Origin: an uncultured Clostridia bacterium
GTDB taxonomy: Bacteria; Bacillota; Clostridia; Oscillospirales; Acutalibacteraceae
Assembly (NCBI GenBank): GCA_946186535.1
Contig: CAMHNT010000019.1
Location: forward strand, 1 to 14,708
Reading direction: 5' to 3'
DNA length: 14,708 nucleotides
Shown: positions 1 to 8,176 of the stretch, piece after piece
Numbering within the stretch: the stretch's first letter is position 1
Layout of the letters: each line of letters begins with the position of its first letter
Translations under genes and position numbers: made by a program
Notes under the pieces: generated by a model
Told to the model about the DNA's origin: nothing
The model's database searches: none
Seen by the model: only the letters and a program-made list of their open reading frames with translations

Positions 1-17
1 TTTGGTTATTGTAATAT

Positions 18-23
18 TATAAT
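18..23 (+). promoter_or_regulatory. possible -10 box of the mecA-like gene
   Basis: A TATAAT hexamer lies 45 bases before the ATG of the MecA-like gene. With a 17-base spacer its -35 box would fall just outside the left edge of the window, so it cannot be checked. The sequence around it is AT-rich, so chance matches are likely. Confidence 0.3.
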
Positions 24-68
24 ATAAGTACATAACAGCGATACTATCGCTTTACGGAGGGAACATTT

Positions 69-629
69 ATGTTCATTGAACAGTTAGACAACACTCGTTT
101 ACTTATTACTTTAGAAAACGATGATTTGGGAGTCTTTGATCTGAACCCCAAGAAAATTTTAACGGAGGACCGTGAGACAAAGAGGTTGTTCAAACAAATT
201 TTAACCTTGGCTGCAATAAAAACAGGGGTTACTCTGAAAAACAAATCTATCTCTGTTGAACTTATGCCTTATGACAGCGGATGTTTTTTGCTTGTAACGA
301 TAAGGAACAAGAAAAGGAAAATCTACAGGATCAAAAAGAATGATTCGTATCTTTTGGCGGAATTCCATTCCCCAGATGATGTTCTTCATTCACTCAAGTC
401 TCTTTACACTAAAGGCTTCAGCCATTTCAGCTGTAGTCTATATACCGACAGCGACAAATACTATTTGCTTTTCAAATCAAAAGCAAATATCCCGACTGAT
501 TTAAAAATCATTCTCTCCGAGTACGGAAAAATCAAGTCATGCAGCAAGCTTACCAAAAGCAAGCTTAACGAGTCTTTCAAACTTCTCCACGGCGAAAACT
601 CTATTTCATACATCGGCAGTATGCTATGA
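69..629 (+). CDS. mecA: MecA-family adaptor protein (Clp protease adaptor)
   Basis: This 186-residue protein resembles MecA, the adaptor that delivers proteins such as ComK to the ClpC-ClpP protease in Bacillus. The N-terminal part (about 1-80) begins MFIEQLDNTRLLITLENDDL and continues with a conserved-looking EDRETKRLFKQIL helix, like the substrate-binding half of MecA. The C-terminal half (about 92-186) has the expected pattern of a short helix, a SLYTDSDKYYLLFK strand pair, LSEYGK, and a final helix ending near HGENSISYIG, like the ClpC-binding half. B. subtilis MecA is 218 residues; this one is shorter, mainly in the acidic linker. The ATG is preceded by CGGAGGG at 55-61 with good spacing. 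It stands alone and converges on the pilin-like operon. The target in this organism is unknown; MecA homologues outside Bacilli need not control competence. Confidence 0.78.
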   Translation: MFIEQLDNTRLLITLENDDLGVFDLNPKKILTEDRETKRLFKQILTLAAIKTGVTLKNKSISVELMPYDSGCFLLVTIRNKKRKIYRIKKNDSYLLAEFHSPDDVLHSLKSLYTKGFSHFSCSLYTDSDKYYLLFKSKANIPTDLKIILSEYGKIKSCSKLTKSKLNESFKLLHGENSISYIGSML

Positions 630-651
630 TACTACTTTTATACTAATCCCC

Positions 652-794
652 ATTAAAAATTAGACTTTCTACTTTTTAATAGCACCGTAGGTGCGTCGGG
701 ATTGTATGAGACGTCAATTGCGCTATAGCGCAATTTGGAAACGCGTTAAGCGTTTTCTTCTCTGATAAAAGTGTCTACTTTCTATCAGAGAAGA
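652..794. repeat. cluster of adjacent inverted repeats in the convergent intergenic space
   Basis: Stem-loops follow one another with little space between most of them. Arms 652-659/673-680 form an AT-rich 8-bp stem with 3 more inner pairs. Arms 682-686/690-694 (GCACC/GGTGC) form a 5-bp stem. Positions 716-735 are a perfect 20-bp palindrome centred on CTATAG. Arms 739-744/750-755 (AAACGC/GCGTTT) form a 6-bp stem. Arms 756-767/783-794 form a 12-bp stem, extended by AAAGT/ACTTT pairing inside. None is followed by a clear U-run, so these are not simply terminators. TCTACTTT occurs at 668-675 and again at 774-781, near both ends. It may be a palindromic repeat element (BIME- or MITE-like) or a structured RNA. 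Confidence 0.6.
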
Positions 795-856
795 GTATTA
801 AAACATCTGCCTTTTATACACCGATGTTCATACTGATGCTATAAAATACAGCAGCG

Positions 857-889
857 AAAAAAATCCCCCCTTCACTAAAGAAGGGGGGA
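857..889 (-). terminator. rho-independent terminator of the pilin-like operon
   Basis: On the minus strand a 10-bp GC-rich stem (arms 864-873 and 880-889, six consecutive G-C pairs in the middle, 6-nt loop) is followed directly by seven T residues (complement of 857-863). It lies 11 bases after the stop codon of the last pseudopilin gene, so it ends the operon transcript. Confidence 0.92.
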
Positions 890-900
890 ATATCTTATGG

Positions 901-1584
901 TTAATCAGTATCTGACTCAGCTGTCTCACTGTGGAACACAACGCAAAGATTGTTGTCGGGACTTCCGTCTTTCCACTCCAGACTTGCACAATATGTATCC
1001 GGATCATAATCGGACATGTTGCCCTTAACACCCGTTTTTGTGTTTCCGAGAATCATACCGCCACTGTATGTATAGTGAGAAGTCTTGATATTATATATCA
1101 ATTTAAGCTGCATGTTCTTCGCATCAGATCCACCACTTCTGGATTTCTGATAATCTATGGGGCAGATCTCAATCGAAACATCCTCAACGTCATCAATCGT
1201 AAGAACGCCGTGGAATGTATCGGTTTCATCAGCCTTCATAAAAAAGAGTCTGCTGGTAGAAGGGTCAAAGAACATATACTCATCATTCTCTTTTGGAGTA
1301 TATGAACCGGCAGAATCAGCAGGATAACCACCGACAAGATCGTAAACATCCACGTTGGAAGCAACCTGAAGTTCATTTCGAATGAATCTTTCAATCTGGT
1401 TTGTAGTAAACTGGTCGCTTGTGATCGTTCCGGTGTCCTGCACCGTCTGCTGAACTGCTATGAAAACGCTGATCGTTGCAGTTGAAGCAATAGCAATAAT
1501 GGCTACAACTGCCACCATTTCAACAATGGTAAAACCTTTTTTGCTTCTCTTCGCATATTTCTTAAAAAGATTTTTTAAATCCAT
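901..1584 (-). CDS. type IV pilin-like pseudopilin, GspJ/PilW-like
   Basis: A 227-residue prepilin-like protein. The N-terminus is a basic leader ending KRSKKG, then FTIVEM and a hydrophobic helix to about residue 45. Prepilin peptidase would cut after Gly17, leaving mature Phe1 and the canonical Glu5 (Glu22 of the precursor). The segment after the helix, with NQIERFIRNELQVAS, looks like the GspJ/PilW pattern in which a helix leads to a minor-pilin globular domain. The rest is beta-rich and not assignable by eye. It is the last gene of the operon, 51 bases after the preceding pseudopilin gene, and is followed by a strong terminator. The ATG at 1584 is preceded on its strand by a purine-rich GAAAGG-type site. 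By analogy it would sit in the tip complex of a type IV pilus or competence-like pseudopilus; the J-like assignment is tentative. Confidence 0.85.
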   Translation of the reverse strand: MDLKNLFKKYAKRSKKGFTIVEMVAVVAIIAIASTATISVFIAVQQTVQDTGTITSDQFTTNQIERFIRNELQVASNVDVYDLVGGYPADSAGSYTPKENDEYMFFDPSTSRLFFMKADETDTFHGVLTIDDVEDVSIEICPIDYQKSRSGGSDAKNMQLKLIYNIKTSHYTYSGGMILGNTKTGVKGNMSDYDPDTYCASLEWKDGSPDNNLCVVFHSETAESDTD

Positions 1585-1635
1585 TTTATTGCCGCCTTTC
1601 TAAATATATTAAGCACGAATCATCACTAATTATCA

Positions 1636-2196
1636 TCAATCGTCAATATAATTAGTAGGAGCAAATGCTGAAACGTCTACGCATCTGTAATCGCCGCTGT
1701 TGCCAATTTCTCTGTAGTAAGCACGCACCTTAATCGACCAGCCTAGTTCCACAACATTCTGCTTGCTGACAGTACCGTCTACATCATCTGTATAGTCAGC
1801 AGTTGTAGCTGAGATTATGCATTCTATCTGCACCTTACTCTCATCCATATCGGAAGGATCCGTAAAAGAACCTACGAAATTCACTTTACCGATACCGGCA
1901 TTCTGAGGATCACTATCGTAGTTAAGTACGCTGTCAAGTGCGTCCATCAAAGCAACGGTTCCTGTTGTGGGGTCATAGCCCACGGCTGTTGAAAAAACTT
2001 CATCAGCCACGAGCTGTGCCTTATCCGACGCCTTGTCACGGGCATTGTTTGTGAATACCATCTGTCTCGAAAAAGCAACCGCATTAAGAACTCCAACGAA
2101 TACAATCGCAAGAACAAATACAGCAGATATAGCTTCAACCAGTGTGAAACCTTTTTTACTTTTTGTTTTTGCTCTAAAAAGCTTAGTTCTTAACAA
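1636..2196 (-). CDS. type IV pilin-like pseudopilin, GspI/PilV-like (TTG start)
   Basis: A 186-residue prepilin-like protein. Leader MLRTKLFRAKTKSKKG is followed by FTLVEAISAVFVLAIVFVGV, so the predicted cut is after Gly16 and Glu is at mature position 5. The pattern after the helix (RQMVFTNNARDKASDKAQLVADEVF) resembles GspI/PilV proteins. The start is TTG at 2196: the leader needs the codons right after it, no ATG is available, and the GGAGG of a strong Shine-Dalgarno site sits 8 bases upstream on the same strand. That site is built from the AGA GGA GGA codons (Arg-Gly-Gly) near the end of the preceding giant gene. The genes overlap by 14 bases, so translation is probably coupled. Role inferred: a minor pilin bridging the giant tip subunit and the next pseudopilin. 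Confidence 0.85.
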   Translation of the reverse strand: MLRTKLFRAKTKSKKGFTLVEAISAVFVLAIVFVGVLNAVAFSRQMVFTNNARDKASDKAQLVADEVFSTAVGYDPTTGTVALMDALDSVLNYDSDPQNAGIGKVNFVGSFTDPSDMDESKVQIECIISATTADYTDDVDGTVSKQNVVELGWSIKVRAYYREIGNSGDYRCVDVSAFAPTNYIDD

Positions 2197-5100
2197 CGTA
2201 GGTTCCTCCTCTCAACTCCGAAGCCACTTCATCAATAAGAATGTAGTGATCACGCCAGTCAGTCTTGCCGCCTGTGCCGCCTGTCGACGAGAGTTCGATC
2301 ACAGCACTTGCCGTTGAATCTGCGGACTCATTGAAGATATATGTACCATGAGCAACTCTGAAAGTTTCTCCGGAAGGTGTTGTTACCATTGTATCAGTAT
2401 GGAAAACAATCGTTTTAGCATCAATTGTAACATCCCACGAACTCGGAATTACGATATTGTTTGCAGCAACGCTTACGATACCACCCTTGAGCTCGATGTT
2501 CTGAGCCAAAGTGAGCTTATCCTGACCGGTACGTCCGTCGTAACGGAAAGCAACCGTGCTGTTTGTAGCAGTCTTAGCGGAAAGTGTTCCTCCCGGATTT
2601 CCAACGGATTCAACCATAATGTCAATATCTTCCATTGAAGAAGTTTTGTCAATATTGTCAACCCAGGATGAATCATATCCTGTCTTTGAAGACATACCGT
2701 ATCTTCCCGGTGTTGTGAAGAATGTTTTAGCGCCGTCTGTGAAGAGATTGATACCTGACTTTCCGGGAACATCACTATTAAAGTTTACGTATGTCTTGCT
2801 GGAAATCATATAAGCACCTGCGTAGATTGTGTAATTTGCCTCCGAACTGATAACTTCCGTATCGTTCTTGAAGTAAACTACAAACTCCTCACCGTCCGCA
2901 GCGGAAGTAAACTCACGATAAGCCTCGGAGAAGTCGCCTTCCTTGATTGTGGTGTAAGTACATGTAATTGTATGAACGGATGTATCCTTTTCAAATGTAC
3001 CGGTAGCGGTATGGAAGATATATCTGTTTCCTGCCGCAAGAGTTTCACCTGAATCACTTGAATCCGGAAGACTTTTTGCTATCTGGAATACGTTTGAAGT
3101 AGTAAGATTAAGCTTGAAGATATAAGCATAGTAGCCTTCATTGCTCTGAGTTGTGTCATAGAGATCATATCCTATATCTCTCCAGTCAGCACCGTCACGG
3201 TTGTAGAGATGAATATTGCTCTTGCCCCAGAGACCCGAAGCATTGCCGCTGGCATCCTTGCCCTTCTGATCATCAACTATGATCTGAACTGCGTCAGGAT
3301 TAAGAACTGTTTCAGGTGCATTGATCAGAGCATTGAGATTCGCTGCCTTCTGACGAAGTACGGATGCGCTCTCCTGACTTGAAGTATTGGAGTATACACC
3401 GATAGCGTCAGTGTATATATTCTTAAGAGCATTGACCCATCTTGTCTCATAAGTAACGATGTCGTCCTTATAAGCACCCTCTCTGTAAATACCGCCGGAA
3501 CCTGTATAGAATGTATCCGTACCTGCTGTCTTTACTGAATCCGGAACCTCTTCGGAGATATAGATTCTTGCGTTGGATATTGCCTGGCTGTATTCGATAG
3601 CTGCTGCTGCAAGATCGGAATAATCGGCGCAGCCGCTGTTCGAACAGGAACCGCTTTCGGCATAAGCCTTTGCGGCACTTGCCTTTGCTTCAAGCTGAGT
3701 CATTTTCAATGTTTCTGATGAAGCAACATATTCAGCCGTCTGTGCATTGTATCCATAATACTCAGGAATCGAAGTAGCAGCTACTGCAGCTCTGAGATCC
3801 TGATATGCGTAGAGGGCTTTTGTCTTCGGGTGGAGATACCATGTAAGACCGCTGTCTCTTCCTACTGCAAGGATCTGATACTGACGTGACTCATTCTCGT
3901 TACCTGTGAAGTAGTGAACAGGAGTCTTCTTTGAAGCAAGAGTATAGTCCGAATTGTCTGTGTGATCATAGAATACGAAGTAACAGTAATCACCCGAGCT
4001 GAACGGAAACTTGTAATAGCTTGTGTCTGAATCCGAATCGTCGATATCAAGCTTCTTGTCCTCTGATTTTCCGAGAGCGTTGTAAGCATGGATCCAAACC
4101 TCGCCCCAGCCTTCGGTATCATTGAAGTAGATTGAAGACGTATCGCTCTTTGTTGTATCTACGTTACCTGTGTCAGTATTATATGTGTAGTATCCAAGAC
4201 CGCTTGCCGACTGATAGATGTAGAGCGGCTGGTTGTAGTTTTCGCCTGCCTTTGCAGGTGTAAACGATCTGTTCGATGAATTGTTAAGGAAATCTGTGTC
4301 TTTTTTGGTTACGCCTGTAATCTTCTGAATAGTGAGTTCAGTTGAAACAGGGATCTTGTAGGTGTACCAGCTTGGAGTATAACCCTTGTAATTGAATACT
4401 GAATCTTCACCGTTATAGTACTTCGAATCGGATGTAAACACACCGCCTCCGCGGTTGTCCATGTTAATTTTGACTCCGCCATAGAACTTATCGGATGTAA
4501 GAGCCATACAGTTTTCAAGCAGGATACCGCCTTTGTACGGTGCCTGAGAATTCTGAATAATAAGGAACGAATATCTTTTACCGTCAGATGCCTTGTAGCC
4601 TTTAGAAACGTTCTTGTAGTAATAAACTTCGCCCTGATAAGTAACGGTACTTCCCGGATCAAAAGTAACCGAACCGACTCCGCCGCCTACATCAAAGTCA
4701 CTATAAGGATATGCCGCATAAGCATAATACGCTCCGCCGGCATCCGGGGTTCCTGTAACGAGCATGTTCAGAACCTTAACGATAGGAGCATCGTAATAGT
4801 TGTTCTGAGATGAAGCGTAATATCCGGAGGAGTTCTTGCTGCCTGTGTAAGCCATTACCTCCGTTGCGGTAATATTCTTTACAATCGATGTCCATTTGCT
4901 GTATTCGCTTGTGTCACCGAACGACCAGAGAACGCCGATGCTGTTTGTAGTAGGAGAAATCGGGAAGAATATAGGATTAGTAATTCCTACAAACTTCGAG
5001 CTTTCAATATTCTCTGTATATTCATATCCCGGATCGCCATAATTTTCCGTAGGCATGTTGCTGAAGTAAATATACTCAGCGTCTTCAGGAACCTTACCCC

Positions 5101-8092
5101 AAACGTCCGTTCCGTTCATATCGAGTGGGAAGCAATAGAAGTTTTCCGGTGTTTCATATGTTACATAAACCTGATCCCAAGGAGTTGTGAACTCCGTTTT
5201 TGTATGATCGTTTATGTTTTCAAGAACTCCGTTGTGGAATCCAACGTCTACCGTGCCAACGATATCGTAAGGATCAATTACTTTAGGAGTGTAGGTAATT
5301 GTTGAATATTCTTTGTTGAAAGTAAACTGAATTGTAATTTTGCTGCGCTGATCCAGAGTGAATGAGAAAGGTACTTTATCGGAACCCTGTGTCTTCTGAG
5401 CAGCGTCCGGAGCACCCCATGAGTACTCATAGTCAATCGTTTTTCCTTCCGAATCAGGCTCAGTAAGCTGAGAGCGCGAGCTGATTACCTTGAACTCGTA
5501 AAGCTGACCTGCCTCAAAAGTATCGGTAATCTTCAAAGTATATACCGGATGACCTTCAGCGTCTTTTCCTGTCATAGTGAGAGGATAAGCCAAAGCCTTA
5601 TCATACTTGTGATCAGCCCAGTTGTTGAATGTACCTACCAGATAATAGGTATCATCTGCGCTGCTTCCCATGATATGATAGAGAACGTTGATCGACTTGT
5701 TTGCAACGTCAAATGAAATATCAACATAGTAGCTGATAACATTTCCTTCGGAATCGTTGTCCATATGAAGAACAAAGTTTCCGTCAGCGTCACCGTTTGC
5801 GCCGGAACCGCCGTAAGCGTGTCCTTCATCCCAACCGTGTTTCTCCGAAATAGAACCTGAAGTCGCAAGCTTTTCAAGAATCTTAAAGGTATAATTCTTA
5901 CCGCTGTTGAGGATTCCCGAAGTGTATGTATAAGCACCGCCGGAGTATGTCATATCATCGGTAAGTTCATAAACGTTCGTAGTATTTGTATATCCGTCTT
6001 TGCTGCGTCCGAAGTCATTCATCCAGCCTGCAATTACATAAGGATTGTTGCCGCCTCCGCCGCCGTCCGGATCTTCTTCATAAGCGGTAACGGTGTTTGT
6101 CTGGCTGTTGAATTTTATAATAATATTGTTTCCTGCCTTTGAAACGTTAACCACATAATCTCCAGTTCCGTTTCCGTAAGCCTTTTTCCATCCGTCGAAC
6201 CCTATGGAATCATCTTTAATGAGACCCGAGCTCTTCTGCATCTCGATTACTTTAAACGAATATGAACCCATAGTAAGATTTGTATAAGTTCTTGAGTATT
6301 CGAAATTGCCAAGTGAGTCAAGAATATCACCGTGCAGATAATCATAGCAGTTGTCGCCGTCATCTGCGTCACGTCCCCAATTGTTCGGGAAACCGATAAC
6401 CGCATATTCCGTGCTTACGCCGCTCGGCTGAACAGCTGTTGACGCAAGCTTCTGAACCTGAAGCTCTTCGTTGCCGTAAGCAACTTCATTTCCGTTTCCG
6501 GAGCTGTTTGGAGTCGAAGAGGTGTTGTCGGGAGTCGGCATTTCGCTGCCCGACTCTATCCACTCGGAGTTGTAGGTGATCTTTGTTTCAACCGTATCGT
6601 TGACAGGCTGACTGTTCGACTTAACGTTAACCGTAATATAGTCGCCCGCTTTTGTATCGCCCCACGCACTGAGCTGGTTGTTTGCTTCAGACTCGCTTCC
6701 GAAAGTTGCGTAATCGTCCCCGTTTCGAACAACATAAAGTTCCATCACGCGTTCTTTTCCGTACTCGTTCTCGCTTATTATTGCGCCCTGATCGTAGCGG
6801 AATGATTTTCCGTTGATTTCAACGGAATCACTCAGGTTGTTGGAAGTAATTCTCCACCAGCCGTAGCCTTCATAAGCGAAGCTGCCGCCGAGTCCCGAAG
6901 AGTTGTCATATACATTTGCTTCTCTGTAATGGATTGTTGCTGTTTCTTTCTTTGTATATACCGTGTACCAGCTGCTGCAGAACTGAACAAAGTTTTTGAT
7001 CTGCTCTTCGCCGGAACCCGACATTGATTCGAATTTCTTCGTAAACTCATCATTCGAACCGCTGTTACGCATATCAAGAAGAGAAGACTGGTTAAGTGTA
7101 ATATAAACGTCAAGTCCGTTCGCCTCACCGGTTGTTCTCTGGTCAGGAACAGGAATACCGAAGAACTCCCATGACTGAGCGTTATTGCCCTCGCTACGTA
7201 CAGCGCCTCGTCTTGCAACAATGGCATTTACGAAGTTGACGTTCTGGTTTGTAGAAAACTTCAGTTCCGTTACATACCACGAATTTCCTTCGTAGGTCAT
7301 CGTACAAGCGCCTGTAGGACCTTCCGCTTTTCCTGTATCAGGGTCAATAGCGAGGCTCCATGCGCCGTTCGATACAGTCGCATAGTTTGTATCTTCCGAC
7401 ATCTTGTTTACGATAGACGACTTACCTTTAACCTCGCCTGTACCGTTATTTACTGTTGTATACCATGCATAAAGGAACGGCTGATCGCCGAATGCAGGGT
7501 TTGTTCTTACGTGAATTCGCAGATAACGCGTGTCGCTCGTAGGCTTGTATACGATATTACCCGTAAAAGCGTTCGGGCGAGCCTCGTTGCTGCTGCGGAA
7601 TTTAAATTCCCTTGACAGTTTGTATGCGCTTCCGTTACCGTATTTGCAGTAAGCGGTAAGATCAAGAACCGAAGCCGTATTTGTTACCTCAACATAGGTA
7701 TCAACCGCCTCGTCCTTGTAACGCTGAACCGTGTCAGGATCGATAATATCCGGATTCAGATCGTCGCCGATAATGTAAACCGACGCACCGTCGGAAATGT
7801 TGCTTGTATTAAATACAATCAGTCCATCACCGGTAGTTGCGCCTTCTCCGTTACCCGGAATCTTATCCGTGTGAGTCGAATAGTACGATTCGGCAAATGC
7901 AAGTGCACTCTTAGCCTGAATGTAGGCTTCACGCTGGCTTACCGTTGACTGAGTCGTCGTTATGTTGAGCGACGCCATTGAAACAAGAACGGCAACAAGT
8001 AAAGCCAAAACGATACAAATCGCCATTGCCGTTGACAACGCTAAGCCCTGTTTAGAGTTTTTCTGCCGAAAGTAACTGCTGTGAGCTTTCAT
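2183..8092 (-). CDS. giant modular PilX/GspK-like pilin with starch-binding-like modules
   Basis: A 1969-residue surface protein. Residues 1-16 form a prepilin-like leader ending KQG, followed by a hydrophobic helix to about 40 and an amphipathic continuation typical of PilX_N proteins. Mature position 5 is Thr rather than Glu, as in GspK-type tip pilins. A Pro/Ser/Thr/Asn linker lies at about 512-534. Three tandem modules follow, starting near 563, 685 and 815, with YAVIGFPNNWG, YVIAGWMNDFG and YYLVGTFNNWA, each continuing with G-x-Y-x-F-K-V/I and a W near an AYG or SWG. This is the X25/CBM48-like starch- or glycogen-binding pattern. Segments near 968-995, 1320-1380 (GWGEVWIHAYN) and 1620-1660 recall CBM26. 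About 1440-1600 is helical and FIVAR-like, with a CSNSGC pair near 1481-1486. The C-terminal 140 residues are beta-rich. The ATG at 8092 has a GAAAGGG site. First gene of the operon. The adhesin role is inferred. Confidence 0.85.
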   Translation of the reverse strand: MKAHSSYFRQKNSKQGLALSTAMAICIVLALLVAVLVSMASLNITTTQSTVSQREAYIQAKSALAFAESYYSTHTDKIPGNGEGATTGDGLIVFNTSNISDGASVYIIGDDLNPDIIDPDTVQRYKDEAVDTYVEVTNTASVLDLTAYCKYGNGSAYKLSREFKFRSSNEARPNAFTGNIVYKPTSDTRYLRIHVRTNPAFGDQPFLYAWYTTVNNGTGEVKGKSSIVNKMSEDTNYATVSNGAWSLAIDPDTGKAEGPTGACTMTYEGNSWYVTELKFSTNQNVNFVNAIVARRGAVRSEGNNAQSWEFFGIPVPDQRTTGEANGLDVYITLNQSSLLDMRNSGSNDEFTKKFESMSGSGEEQIKNFVQFCSSWYTVYTKKETATIHYREANVYDNSSGLGGSFAYEGYGWWRITSNNLSDSVEINGKSFRYDQGAIISENEYGKERVMELYVVRNGDDYATFGSESEANNQLSAWGDTKAGDYITVNVKSNSQPVNDTVETKITYNSEWIESGSEMPTPDNTSSTPNSSGNGNEVAYGNEELQVQKLASTAVQPSGVSTEYAVIGFPNNWGRDADDGDNCYDYLHGDILDSLGNFEYSRTYTNLTMGSYSFKVIEMQKSSGLIKDDSIGFDGWKKAYGNGTGDYVVNVSKAGNNIIIKFNSQTNTVTAYEEDPDGGGGGNNPYVIAGWMNDFGRSKDGYTNTTNVYELTDDMTYSGGAYTYTSGILNSGKNYTFKILEKLATSGSISEKHGWDEGHAYGGSGANGDADGNFVLHMDNDSEGNVISYYVDISFDVANKSINVLYHIMGSSADDTYYLVGTFNNWADHKYDKALAYPLTMTGKDAEGHPVYTLKITDTFEAGQLYEFKVISSRSQLTEPDSEGKTIDYEYSWGAPDAAQKTQGSDKVPFSFTLDQRSKITIQFTFNKEYSTITYTPKVIDPYDIVGTVDVGFHNGVLENINDHTKTEFTTPWDQVYVTYETPENFYCFPLDMNGTDVWGKVPEDAEYIYFSNMPTENYGDPGYEYTENIESSKFVGITNPIFFPISPTTNSIGVLWSFGDTSEYSKWTSIVKNITATEVMAYTGSKNSSGYYASSQNNYYDAPIVKVLNMLVTGTPDAGGAYYAYAAYPYSDFDVGGGVGSVTFDPGSTVTYQGEVYYYKNVSKGYKASDGKRYSFLIIQNSQAPYKGGILLENCMALTSDKFYGGVKINMDNRGGGVFTSDSKYYNGEDSVFNYKGYTPSWYTYKIPVSTELTIQKITGVTKKDTDFLNNSSNRSFTPAKAGENYNQPLYIYQSASGLGYYTYNTDTGNVDTTKSDTSSIYFNDTEGWGEVWIHAYNALGKSEDKKLDIDDSDSDTSYYKFPFSSGDYCYFVFYDHTDNSDYTLASKKTPVHYFTGNENESRQYQILAVGRDSGLTWYLHPKTKALYAYQDLRAAVAATSIPEYYGYNAQTAEYVASSETLKMTQLEAKASAAKAYAESGSCSNSGCADYSDLAAAAIEYSQAISNARIYISEEVPDSVKTAGTDTFYTGSGGIYREGAYKDDIVTYETRWVNALKNIYTDAIGVYSNTSSQESASVLRQKAANLNALINAPETVLNPDAVQIIVDDQKGKDASGNASGLWGKSNIHLYNRDGADWRDIGYDLYDTTQSNEGYYAYIFKLNLTTSNVFQIAKSLPDSSDSGETLAAGNRYIFHTATGTFEKDTSVHTITCTYTTIKEGDFSEAYREFTSAADGEEFVVYFKNDTEVISSEANYTIYAGAYMISSKTYVNFNSDVPGKSGINLFTDGAKTFFTTPGRYGMSSKTGYDSSWVDNIDKTSSMEDIDIMVESVGNPGGTLSAKTATNSTVAFRYDGRTGQDKLTLAQNIELKGGIVSVAANNIVIPSSWDVTIDAKTIVFHTDTMVTTPSGETFRVAHGTYIFNESADSTASAVIELSSTGGTGGKTDWRDHYILIDEVASELRGGTYVVKN

Positions 8093-8154
8093 TGCTAAAC
8101 ACCCTTTCTAAAATATGATTAACCCCGTTCCAAGCTCCTCATGCTCAGAACCGC

Positions 8155-8176
8155 AACTATCTGTGAGCAGATAGTT
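8155..8176 (-). promoter_or_regulatory. 5'-end stem-loop in the leader of the pilin-like operon
   Basis: Perfect 9-bp stem (AACTATCTG paired with CAGATAGTT) with a 4-nt loop. It begins about 6 nt after the predicted transcription start, so it would form at the extreme 5' end of the operon mRNA, where such hairpins can protect transcripts from decay. On the minus strand the loop reads CTCA and could pair with TGAG downstream in the leader, giving a possible pseudoknot. It does not match the c-di-GMP-I or -II riboswitch patterns I know. Confidence 0.6.

Noticed and set aside
652..794. CRISPR array or attC-like recombination site
   Set aside because: The hairpins differ in sequence and spacing, there is no repeat-spacer regularity, and no integrase or cas gene is nearby.
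931..1305. Open frame on the plus strand opposite the last pseudopilin gene
   Set aside because: Antisense to a clear pilin-like gene, no ribosome site, and composition unlike a real protein.
2473..2775. Minus-strand out-of-frame ORFs within the giant pilin gene
   Set aside because: They are alternate-frame shadows of a continuous, well-patterned 1969-codon gene and lack ribosome sites.
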